A stretch of DNA of 31,434 nucleotides. Origin: a virus. Positions 5,447-12,608 of the stretch are shown piece after piece. Each line of letters begins with the position of its first letter. Position 1 is the first letter of the stretch. The notes below the pieces were generated by a model. That model did not search any database. It saw nothing but the letters and a program-made list of their open reading frames with translations, and had not been told where the DNA came from. Made by a program: the position numbers and the translations under genes. Location of the stretch: positions 1 through 31,434 of the IMG/VR virus record IMGVR_UViG_3300042862_000352; one strand, given 5' to 3'.

Positions 5447-5904
5447 AATCAAACCAAACAATCGTTGCGGTCGATCCGGGTGTGGGCGGCGGATTCGCGG
5501 TCAGCACCTCGGAAGGAATACTGCTCTTCCCAATGCCCGAATCATTGCCCGACACGGCGCAGTTACTCAGCGGATTCAAAGTGGCCGACTCCCATCTGTG
5601 GGTCGAGAAAGTGCCAAAGTTCGTCAGTAAACTCACGTCGTCGGCCAGCATGGCGACGCTCCATGAGAACTACGGGATTGTGCAGGGGCTTGGCTACGCG
5701 CAAGGCTACGCACTCCACCGTGTTGAACCCAAGATTTGGCAAGAACCACTTGGACTCGGAGGACGTAAATCATGCGAAACCGGACCAGAATGGAAGCGAA
5801 AGCTAAAAAGCAAAGCTCAGGAACTGTATCCGAATCTGGACGTCACGCTCAAAAACTGCGACGCCCTTTTGATCCTCCATTACGCGATGGGCGGTGGCCG
5901 GTGA
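5443..5904 (+). CDS. RuvC-like Holliday-junction resolvase / RNase H-fold nuclease
   Basis: 153 aa from the ATG at 5443 in the ATGA overlap, 9 nt after AAGGAGG (5427-5433); an ATG at 5434 is in frame but too close to that site. VAVDPGVGGGFAV carries the first acidic residue (Asp11), LWVEKVP the second (Glu55), and NCDALLILHYAMG the last (Asp140), the RuvC arrangement. PKIWQEPLGL and WKRKLKSKAQELYP match the usual middle and DNA-contact parts. Likely role: cutting branched DNA made during replication before packaging. Size fits phage RuvC-like proteins. Confidence 0.78.
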   Translation: MKSNQTIVAVDPGVGGGFAVSTSEGILLFPMPESLPDTAQLLSGFKVADSHLWVEKVPKFVSKLTSSASMATLHENYGIVQGLGYAQGYALHRVEPKIWQEPLGLGGRKSCETGPEWKRKLKSKAQELYPNLDVTLKNCDALLILHYAMGGGR

Positions 5905-6020
5905 TACACAAAGCCAATCGTCCGCCCTCGCCCGAGGAGCTGAAGCAATTGCTCATCATGGCGTTCGGAATGGGGATGGTCGTCGCCAGCGCCTACTTCC
6001 TTCTCTTCGTCGTCAAATGA
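5901..6020 (+). CDS. 39-residue single-pass membrane peptide
   Basis: 39 codons from a GTG in the GTGA overlap with the resolvase stop to TGA at 6018-6020. A longer frame from 5772 lies within the resolvase gene and is disfavoured. The N-terminus HKANRPPSPEELKQ is polar, followed by one hydrophobic segment (LLIMAFGMGMVVASAYFLLF). It could be a small accessory membrane protein. Both ends use 4-nt overlaps. Confidence 0.5.
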   Translation: MIHKANRPPSPEELKQLLIMAFGMGMVVASAYFLLFVVK

Positions 6021-6211
6021 GCGAGAATATCAAACCCATGTCCGAAGAAACGGACGTGGAGACATTGCGAGCCACCATCGCGGAATACCAATGGTTGGCC
6101 AATGTACTTTTCAAATCTCTCGGGTGCGGATGCAACGGAACTCAAGACCTTTGCTGGAACTGCACCCAAGCCGAGCGACACTACAAACACACAATCGAGA
6201 CATACAAATGA
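6017..6211 (+). CDS. Small Cys-rich protein, possible zinc knuckle
   Basis: 64 aa from the ATG in an ATGA overlap; the longer frame from 5894 is probably not used. An acidic helical front (EETDVETLRATIAEYQWLAN) precedes SLGCGCNGTQDLCWNCTQAE, where C-x-C and C-x2-C pairs could bind one zinc. It ends HYKHTIETYK. The Cys pairs are spaced for a short treble-clef or knuckle. No family recognised. Confidence 0.55.
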   Translation: MSENIKPMSEETDVETLRATIAEYQWLANVLFKSLGCGCNGTQDLCWNCTQAERHYKHTIETYK

Positions 6212-6402
6212 TCAGCGCAAACAAAATGCCCATTATGCGGATAGCAGAAGCAGATGAATCACCCGAAAAGATTCACTTCGCTTACATCGACCAGAAGTAC
6301 AAGGAGTGGCTGATCCGACGCGGATTCGTCAACGAACTTGGTCAGGAACCCGGGATGAGAAAAGCAGGCGGATGGCGCGGAAAGACGGCTAAAAAAGGTT
6401 AA
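6208..6402 (+). CDS. Small basic hypothetical protein
   Basis: 64 aa from the ATG in an ATGA overlap (6208-6211) to TAA; a frame from 6091 is open but overlaps the previous gene widely. FAYIDQKYKEWLIRRGFVNEL looks like a short folded helix pair, and the end is strongly basic (RKAGGWRGKTAKKG), suggesting nucleic-acid contact. Its TAA is followed by TTT and then the next ATG. No family recognised. Confidence 0.5.
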   Translation: MISANKMPIMRIAEADESPEKIHFAYIDQKYKEWLIRRGFVNELGQEPGMRKAGGWRGKTAKKG

Positions 6403-6405
6403 TTT

Positions 6406-6609
6406 ATGGAAACTCAAATCACTAGAGAACAGTTATTGAAGGAAGCGCCAGCACTCATCGACCATGCGATTCTTCGAGGTTGGATGACTAAGCCCAAGCC
6501 AAAGGCGCAAATTGTTGACGGCGTTTGGCATGCGGCTGGTACAGGACATCTCGATAACGCCTCAGAAGATGAAATTCAAAAACTCAGGAAACAGTACGGT
6601 GCAGGTTGA
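6406..6609 (+). CDS. Small hypothetical protein
   Basis: 67 aa, three bases after the previous TAA (TAA-TTT-ATG-G). A helical N-terminus (TREQLLKEAPALIDHAILRG) is followed by a loop with KPKPKAQIVDGVWH and an acidic helix SEDEIQKLRKQYG. No Shine-Dalgarno site precedes it, so termination-reinitiation on the TAA is plausible. Product unknown. Confidence 0.5.
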   Translation: METQITREQLLKEAPALIDHAILRGWMTKPKPKAQIVDGVWHAAGTGHLDNASEDEIQKLRKQYGAG

Positions 6610-6757
6610 AGTCATTTCCGACGACGTAGAGATACGAATCGGGGAAATGAAATGGGTGGGGATAGCCTACACCCGTGACGGAAAACCCAAGGTGTACGTT
6701 CGAACGAAAGCCGAATTCAAGGCCAAGTTCACCCCGGTCATTGAACAAGCACCCTAA
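6599..6757 (+). CDS. Small beta-rich hypothetical protein
   Basis: 52 aa from a GTG at 6599, preceded by AGGA at 6586-6589, overlapping the previous gene by 11 nt. An ATG at 6569 (62 aa) is the main alternative; a farther ATG at 6512 overlaps too much. VEVISDDVEIRIGEMKWVGI and GKPKVYVRTKAEFKAKF alternate hydrophobic and polar residues like a small beta sheet. No family recognised. Confidence 0.45.
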   Translation: MQVEVISDDVEIRIGEMKWVGIAYTRDGKPKVYVRTKAEFKAKFTPVIEQAP

Positions 6758-6968
6758 ACTCTACATCGCAGCACAAGAGCAGCTCTTTGCGAAGTTTCAG
6801 TCTCGCTCCATACCAATCCAACACTGGAGCAAGTACCTGATGACTCCCAAAGAGCTGTCTCTCCTTTTCGCAAAGTTCGAAGAATCAAAGTCAGTTCTCC
6901 AGCAAATCGCCTCGAATGATCTGGGCGAAAGCGGGGACATAGCGCGTAAACAACTTGGAATCCAATGA
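6741..6968 (+). CDS. Small helical hypothetical protein, start uncertain
   Basis: The frame is open from 6675 to TGA at 6966-6968. The likely start is the TTG at 6741 (75 aa) or the ATG at 6840 (42 aa) with GGAG about 11 nt before it. The body is helical: PKLYIAAQEQLFAKFQSRS, TPKELSLLFAKFEESKSVL, and a C-terminal IARKQLGIQ. The TGA overlaps the primase-helicase ATG by 4 nt, so it belongs to the replication operon. Function unknown. Confidence 0.45.
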   Translation: MNKHPKLYIAAQEQLFAKFQSRSIPIQHWSKYLMTPKELSLLFAKFEESKSVLQQIASNDLGESGDIARKQLGIQ

Positions 6969-8803
6969 ATCAATCAAATATCGACCGTGCCAGAGCATGG
7001 CTCAGAAACACGCCGGGAGCCGTCAGTGGACAGGGCGGTCATAACGCAACCTTCGCAGTAGCTACCGCTCTGGTGCATGGATTCGAGCTGTCGCGAGGAT
7101 CGGCTGAAGCACTGCTATCCGAGTACAGCGAGAAATGTTCTCCACCGTGGAATGCCTATGAATTGGCCCACAAGGTGAATCAGGCAATGACCGTGACGCA
7201 CGACAAGCCGCGTGGCTGGCTCTTGTCCGCTCAATCGGGCATTGGGCAGGGCGGCAATCCCATCTCGCCCACCGGCAAGTTCGTTGTTCGCACGATCCAA
7301 TCGATGCCGGAACCTCCGTCGCCGTTTACGACAATCGACTTCCTAAAAGCCTGCTTCGAGTCGGACGAAGTTGTCTGCATCTGCAACGACATCATTTTCG
7401 ACGAAGAGGGTCGAGGTAGGCCAGCCTCCAAGGGTACGTTCCTCAAGCGCGACGAATGGATTAAGAACCATTTCACGCCGCCCATCAGCGCCATGTGGAA
7501 TGGCAGCGATAGCAAGGGTGCATACGTCCGCATCAATCCATGCTTCGACGAGAGCGGATCGGATTCCGGCGTGGCGAACTTCCGGCATGTCCTAGTCGAG
7601 ATGGACGAGAAGACGAAGGACGAGCAATGGACAGCGTTGAAGGAGTCGAAGCTCCCGCTATCGGTCGTCATAGATTCCGGCGGCAAGAGTCTGCACGGCT
7701 GGGTGCGAGTTGAAGCGGCCAATAGAGAGGAGTGGAACGAGCGCCGCGACGTCGTCTATCGCTACCTCGAAAGCATCGGCATCGATCCGAAGAACAAGAA
7801 CGCGAGCCGGTTCAGTCGTCTGGCCGGTGTAATGCGCGATGGCAAGGAACAGAAGCTCTTGGCCGTCAACGTGGGCGCAGTTAATTGGGAAGCGTTCAAG
7901 GACGACATGGACGCGCAGGACATGCCGATGGAGTTCTCGATAGACAGCATCATCGAGTACGATCCGCAGAACGATCCTGACAATTTGATCGGTGACAGAT
8001 GGGTTCGGCGCGGATCTTCGCTTCTTTTTGTCGGTCAAAGCGGGTGCGGCAAAAGCTCGATGGCCGCGTATCAAGGTTTGAAGTGGGCATCCGGCGAAGC
8101 TTGGTTTGGCGTCAAGCCCGTCCGTGCGCTAAAAGTAGCTTACATTCAGGCGGAAAACGACATCGCCGATCAGCATGATGCGCTGAAAGGCGCTGCTCAG
8201 ATGACCTTCGGCAAGGAGAACTGGGAGCGAGGTCTTCGGAGCGCGAACATGTTATTCTTCCGCGAGACGGTGAGGACTGGGTCAGACTTCGCGACGATGC
8301 TGCGCCGCCTCGTTCGCAAGACTAAGGTCGATGTGGTTTACATCGATCCGCTGCTCTCCTACATGGGCGGCAATCCATCGGATATCGAGGTCTGCGCGAA
8401 CTTTACGCGACACTTGCTCCAGCCGATTATGATGGAGACAGGCGTCGTCCTGATTCTCGTCCATCACTTCCCTAAGCCCAAAGGTCGAGACGACAAGCCA
8501 GAGAGCGTTGCAGAGATGGCCTACTCAGGATTCGGATCGTCGGATCTAACGAACTGGGCCAGAGAGGTGATTGTGATGAAGGAAGTTGGTTTCAATCAAC
8601 CTCGACAATTTATGCTCGGAATGGCGAAGCGAGCGGATCGTTCCGGCATGACTGACAAGGAAGGAAAAGTCACCGGATCGATTATGATCCAGCGTGGCAC
8701 GGGCGGCGACATCTCATGGAACTATGCAGACCCACAGAAGTTCGTCGTCGATAAGGAGTCGGCCAAGAAGCCGTACGTCAAAGGACGCTATCCTAAGCGT
8801 TAG
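6965..8803 (+). CDS. Primase-helicase (AEP-type primase fused to RecA-fold ATPase)
   Basis: 612 aa in three parts. Residues about 5-85 (ARAWLRNTPGAVSGQGGHNA, WNAYELAHKVNQA) match a helical domain common before phage primases. Residues about 205-300 hold VLVEMDEKT, IDSGGKSLHGWV and ASRFSRLAGVMRDG, resembling the acidic, S-x-H and basic motifs of archaeo-eukaryotic-type primases. Residues 345-560 form an AAA_25/RepA-like ATPase with Walker A VGQSGCGKSS (356-365), VVYIDPLLSYMGG (457-469) and VLILVHH (495-501). The whole suggests primer synthesis and fork unwinding. No separate DNA polymerase is in view. Its end overlaps a convergent gene by 11 bp. Confidence 0.8.
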   Translation: MNQSNIDRARAWLRNTPGAVSGQGGHNATFAVATALVHGFELSRGSAEALLSEYSEKCSPPWNAYELAHKVNQAMTVTHDKPRGWLLSAQSGIGQGGNPISPTGKFVVRTIQSMPEPPSPFTTIDFLKACFESDEVVCICNDIIFDEEGRGRPASKGTFLKRDEWIKNHFTPPISAMWNGSDSKGAYVRINPCFDESGSDSGVANFRHVLVEMDEKTKDEQWTALKESKLPLSVVIDSGGKSLHGWVRVEAANREEWNERRDVVYRYLESIGIDPKNKNASRFSRLAGVMRDGKEQKLLAVNVGAVNWEAFKDDMDAQDMPMEFSIDSIIEYDPQNDPDNLIGDRWVRRGSSLLFVGQSGCGKSSMAAYQGLKWASGEAWFGVKPVRALKVAYIQAENDIADQHDALKGAAQMTFGKENWERGLRSANMLFFRETVRTGSDFATMLRRLVRKTKVDVVYIDPLLSYMGGNPSDIEVCANFTRHLLQPIMMETGVVLILVHHFPKPKGRDDKPESVAEMAYSGFGSSDLTNWAREVIVMKEVGFNQPRQFMLGMAKRADRSGMTDKEGKVTGSIMIQRGTGGDISWNYADPQKFVVDKESAKKPYVKGRYPKR

Positions 8804-8981
8804 CCTTTTCGCGCAACGCTCGACGACGACCTTTGGCAGCAAGAGACAAAAAGCCTTTCTTGCCGTATTTTTTCATGCCAATGGATGCCGCAAGAGCCTT
8901 CGGGTCTTTGACGCCCTTGCTCTCAAGACTGCTAACGAGTTTCTCGTAACGTCCGCCACCGCCAAGTTTCATCTTGTCCAT
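8793..8981 (-). CDS. Small very basic protein (KDPKALAA..GMKKYGKK)
   Basis: 62 aa from the ATG at 8981, four bases after the upstream TAA (TAA-TTTT-ATG-G); an in-frame ATG at 9056 lies inside the upstream gene and is rejected. LGGGGRYEKLVSSL, GVKDPKALAASIGMKKYGKK and a basic end (AAKGRRRALREKANA) are seen. Such short Lys/Arg-rich proteins with a 'KDP.ALAA.IG..KYGK' motif recur next to structural genes in phages as far as I recall, with no known role. Its stop overlaps the end of the convergent primase-helicase gene. Confidence 0.6.
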   Translation of the reverse strand: MDKMKLGGGGRYEKLVSSLESKGVKDPKALAASIGMKKYGKKGFLSLAAKGRRRALREKANA

Positions 8982-8985
8982 AAAA

Positions 8986-9255
8986 TTACCATGCTTTGCA
9001 TGACCACGTTCTGGGTTTGGTAGGATCTTTTGCCGTATCGCAGTTATGCCGCGCACGGAAATTCTTACGACGCTCAGGATTCGACTTCTTGATCGTCATA
9101 TCAGGATCGCCGAAGCGAACGATGACGACCTTGTTCGCCGGATTCTTAACGTACACCGCGCTCTTCTTCCGCTCACCCGGCGTGTAGAAGGGCTTGTTCA
9201 GCGTCACCTTCTTGCCCTGATAGGTGTTACCCTTTTTGGAGAGGGAGGTTTTCAT
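8986..9255 (-). CDS. Conserved small phage protein (FRARHNC..WSCKAW)
   Basis: 89 aa from an ATG overlapping the upstream TAA by one base (TAATG). VYVKNPANKVVIVRFGDPD looks beta-rich, followed by TIKKSNPERRKNFRARHNC and a C-terminal RTWSCKAW. The His-x-Cys and terminal Cys could form a small metal site with Arg/Lys-rich nucleic-acid contacts. The end pattern is, to my recollection, widely conserved among tailed phages, but without known function. Position after the internal virion proteins suggests a late gene. Confidence 0.65.
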   Translation of the reverse strand: MKTSLSKKGNTYQGKKVTLNKPFYTPGERKKSAVYVKNPANKVVIVRFGDPDMTIKKSNPERRKNFRARHNCDTAKDPTKPRTWSCKAW

Positions 9256-12200
9256 TAGAATCGACGCTCTGCGGCTGAAGGAATTTGAGGACGTTCAGCA
9301 TCCCTACGCTCTTCTTCCCGCATAAGCAAACGCTCACCTTCAAGCGTAATAAGTTTCGGCCAACGCCTATTGAATGTATCCATCTGATCTTTGGTAATCT
9401 GATCAAGCGGCCTAGACGCCACATCTCGAAACTCTTTGGTAAGAAGAGCTTTTCCAACGGCTGATCTTGCAGAGTCAGCCACAACAGTTGAAAGTAAAAA
9501 TCGCCCCGGAAACTTAACCCCGGCAGCGGCAGCAGCAGTTGCGAAAGCAGCAGATGTGAGCGCAGGTAAAATCTTGCTTTTTAGCAAACTTTCTTTTTCA
9601 GCAACAACCGAAAGCTGATCTGCAATTTTATTTAACCTTTGAATTCCTTCTTTACCAAAAGCTTGCTGAATCAACGGATTGTATTTTTCTGAAATGAGAC
9701 TCCTCATCGTTTCGATGTTAATCTCTTTTTTGCCCGGCTTAAAAGACTCTTCAATAATCTTTCCAACTATAAAGTTTTGAACGTCTCCAAGAAGGTCCGG
9801 TCTATTTGACCTTATTACCTTCATGAATTCATCTGCAACAACTCCTGTTCCAAGCTTGCCTTTTGATACAGTTAAGAAATCAACAATGTTTTTAGGTGTA
9901 ACTGCGCGTCCCGGTGAACTGCTAAGATCACCTGCTGCAATAGAGCTTTTTACAAACTTTTGAAAATCAGTCGCTTCTTTTGCCATTTCTTGAACGTAGA
10001 TATTAAGATCTTTAGTCAAGTTTGCCGCATTAGGATTCGACAAAATTGCCTTAAGCTTTTCTTCGTCTAAATTTACAATTTTTCCACTTCTTACAGCGCT
10101 CTTTAGATTAGAAAGAGTCTTAACTATTTCATCCGTTTCGGGGTCTTTACCCGGTTTTGCTGCCTTAAGTTTTTCAATTTCAGCTTTAACCTCAGTTAGT
10201 CTTTTCTCGTTTTCTCGATAAAGACTGGCAGCTTCTGTTTGCCCTTCATCAATTTTTGATAACAAATCTTCAGACTTTGTAACCAGATCATTTTTCTTTG
10301 AAATCAAATTTGCTTCTTGATCTATAAGACCACGATACCTGCTTGCAACATCTTGGATTTGAGACAACTGCGGAAAAAACTCATCAGCCACTTCTTTTGT
10401 AAGTTTAGAGCCTTTTCCCATTTTTGCTTCAGTTAACAAAGACAAAAACTCCTCCGGTTTTTGACCTACAGCTCGAAGCTTGTTGTAAACAAAGTCATTC
10501 AGTACAGGCTTAAACGTGCGCTCCCATTCGGAACCTGCCACCTTTTTTATTACCTCCAACGCCTCGCCGCCGCGCTCCCCGAGAAGATTCAGAACAACCT
10601 CAGGGCTTCCTGCTCCTTCGCCAACATCCCTCATAAGCTTAGAGATAATAGCACCCTTGAACCTAGTTATGCCTTCGCGATATGAAGCACTTTGAGCTTT
10701 AAATGCATCTTTAAACACAGGGTCTGTATTAAGACCTTCCTCCATTACTTTTTCAATACGTTCAAGTTCTTGAAAATCTTCGTAATCAGCCTGTTGAACC
10801 TTTTTGTCAAAATCTATTTTCTTAAATATTTTTGTTCTCTGTTCTTTTAAATCTTTAAGCGTAAAGGTTTCAATAATTTGATCACCCTTATCGTCCTTAA
10901 CTGGTTTTCCGTCTTTATCAACTTTTGGAACATCAACAGATATTGATTTAAGTTTAGGCTCTAAAAGATCATATCCTTTTTCTTGATCAGCTTTAAATTT
11001 TGTAAGAAGATAATTTGAATAACTTCCAGTAGTTTTTCCAACTCCAAACTGCGTAACAGGCTCTCCAAGTCCAAACTGAGGATCAAATCCGTTTTCAATG
11101 TCGTCAATTTGCTTTCGCTTGTAAGCAATATCGTTGTCGATCCTTTCAATTGAAACAGGGTCGTTTACAGAAATTGATTTTCTCTGTTCGTTTAAACTTC
11201 GTATTTCATCAAACAAATATTGAGAATTAAGTTGTAGTTCTCCTTCAGCCCTAAGAGCGGCACCAAGAAGATCCGCATTTGTTCCAACAAAAGCTTCGCT
11301 TGCTTTTTTCTTTGCTTCTGCCGTCAATTGCTCGGCATTCCGCACAATTCCGTCTACTAGATTTATATCTATATTTTTTGTTTGCGTTGCTTCTTCAAGG
11401 GTTTTAACAACCTGCTGAGTAAGCTCATCTCCGCTTAGTCCGTTTGCGCTTCCAGTCCTGATAGAATTTTGAAGGAAATCACTGATGTTTCCTTGCCAAG
11501 CACGAATGTCCTCGGGGCGACTACCAGACCTTTGGGGGGAGTAAAGAGTGTTGGCCAATTGCTCTGCCATTGCTGGATCGATTCCTCCTCCGGGTCCAAT
11601 TTCTCTTCGAATAAAATCTGCTCTTTCTTGCAAAAACTGTTGAGTGTACGGGTTTTCAAGCTCTCCAGCAAAACGGATCAAAAACCCTTCTTTTCCTTTT
11701 GCTCTTAATCCAGCACTTAAAACTCTTGTTACACCGGAAAAACCGGGAAGCAAAAGCCCTCCCAACGCTGCCTGCTTAAACACTTCTTCTGTTTTTCCAG
11801 ATTCATCTCCTAGCGTTGACGCAAAACCTTGCAAGCCTCCAGTTCCTGATCCTGCGATGATTTCTTTGAGAGTTTGTTTTGTTCTTGTAGATTGCTGGCC
11901 TACTCCAGTTTCTGTGGTTCTCAGCCATTCTAAAAAACCAGCGCCTTCTCTTGCTTTTTTAGAACGCGAAAGAAGCGGTATTGCTTGAGATGCAGCTTCT
12001 TGAGTATCAAACGGATCTGGAGAGATAGCTTGAGCAAGCAATGCAGAGCCAAAGCCGCCAATCATTTCACCGGCAACGGACTGTCCGCCGGGAAGAAATG
12101 CCGTACCGATTCCGCCAGCAAGACCCACCACGTTTGCAGCAGTCCTTCTACCTTGTCGAATCCGGTAGTCTCTAAAAAGCTTCTGCTCTGCATCGGAAAG

Positions 12201-12605
12201 TTCTATTGCTGGTTCTGGATTGAATCCAGTTGACTCAAGCTTCTGGAACTTTTCCGCGCTAGGACGGCCAAGGTAAAGGTCAGCCTGCTGAACCAAAAGA
12301 CTCTTTGGCCTGAACGTGTCACGCCCAACAAGCGGAGCCTTTTCGGCAGCTTGATTGACAGCCTCCATAGAACCCATTGGAGCCGTTGGAGCCTTAATTG
12401 GGGTAAACCCCTCGTAGATATTTTCTTGCGCGACGACGGCTTTTGGTTCGCTTGGAGTAAACCCCTCGTATATATCCTCCTGTGCGGCGATTTGCGGCTG
12501 TTGCTGATTTTGAGGGGGTTCACTAAAGGCAACAGCATTAGTCAACGGCTGACCGGCACCCATCTGACCCTGTTGGCCATCAGCCTGCAAAACGTCTTCT
12601 TCCAT
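9255..12605 (-). CDS. Large putative internal virion (ejection) protein
   Basis: 1116 aa. A Gln-rich N-terminus carries two copies of AQE(D/N)IYEGFTP (residues 41-51 and 59-69). A Gly/Ala hydrophobic zone follows (VVGLAGGIGTAFLPGG, MIGGFGSALLAQAI), then long charged coiled-coil stretches rich in Lys, Glu and Leu, and a second Ala-rich hydrophobic zone near the C-terminus (TSAAFATAAAAAGV). Size, place at the end of the tail operon and alternating hydrophobic and coiled-coil parts resemble large ejectosome proteins of podoviruses. No lytic transglycosylase or other enzyme motif was recognised. The central part is much more AT-rich than the flanks. Call by position and composition. Confidence 0.6.
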   Translation of the reverse strand: MEEDVLQADGQQGQMGAGQPLTNAVAFSEPPQNQQQPQIAAQEDIYEGFTPSEPKAVVAQENIYEGFTPIKAPTAPMGSMEAVNQAAEKAPLVGRDTFRPKSLLVQQADLYLGRPSAEKFQKLESTGFNPEPAIELSDAEQKLFRDYRIRQGRRTAANVVGLAGGIGTAFLPGGQSVAGEMIGGFGSALLAQAISPDPFDTQEAASQAIPLLSRSKKAREGAGFLEWLRTTETGVGQQSTRTKQTLKEIIAGSGTGGLQGFASTLGDESGKTEEVFKQAALGGLLLPGFSGVTRVLSAGLRAKGKEGFLIRFAGELENPYTQQFLQERADFIRREIGPGGGIDPAMAEQLANTLYSPQRSGSRPEDIRAWQGNISDFLQNSIRTGSANGLSGDELTQQVVKTLEEATQTKNIDINLVDGIVRNAEQLTAEAKKKASEAFVGTNADLLGAALRAEGELQLNSQYLFDEIRSLNEQRKSISVNDPVSIERIDNDIAYKRKQIDDIENGFDPQFGLGEPVTQFGVGKTTGSYSNYLLTKFKADQEKGYDLLEPKLKSISVDVPKVDKDGKPVKDDKGDQIIETFTLKDLKEQRTKIFKKIDFDKKVQQADYEDFQELERIEKVMEEGLNTDPVFKDAFKAQSASYREGITRFKGAIISKLMRDVGEGAGSPEVVLNLLGERGGEALEVIKKVAGSEWERTFKPVLNDFVYNKLRAVGQKPEEFLSLLTEAKMGKGSKLTKEVADEFFPQLSQIQDVASRYRGLIDQEANLISKKNDLVTKSEDLLSKIDEGQTEAASLYRENEKRLTEVKAEIEKLKAAKPGKDPETDEIVKTLSNLKSAVRSGKIVNLDEEKLKAILSNPNAANLTKDLNIYVQEMAKEATDFQKFVKSSIAAGDLSSSPGRAVTPKNIVDFLTVSKGKLGTGVVADEFMKVIRSNRPDLLGDVQNFIVGKIIEESFKPGKKEINIETMRSLISEKYNPLIQQAFGKEGIQRLNKIADQLSVVAEKESLLKSKILPALTSAAFATAAAAAGVKFPGRFLLSTVVADSARSAVGKALLTKEFRDVASRPLDQITKDQMDTFNRRWPKLITLEGERLLMREEERRDAERPQIPSAAERRF

Positions 12606-12608
12606 AAA

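Noticed and set aside
9590-11200. AT-rich non-coding or degenerate stretch
   Set aside because: The minus-strand frame stays open throughout and encodes regular coiled-coil sequence, so the low GC is compositional rather than a sign of decay.
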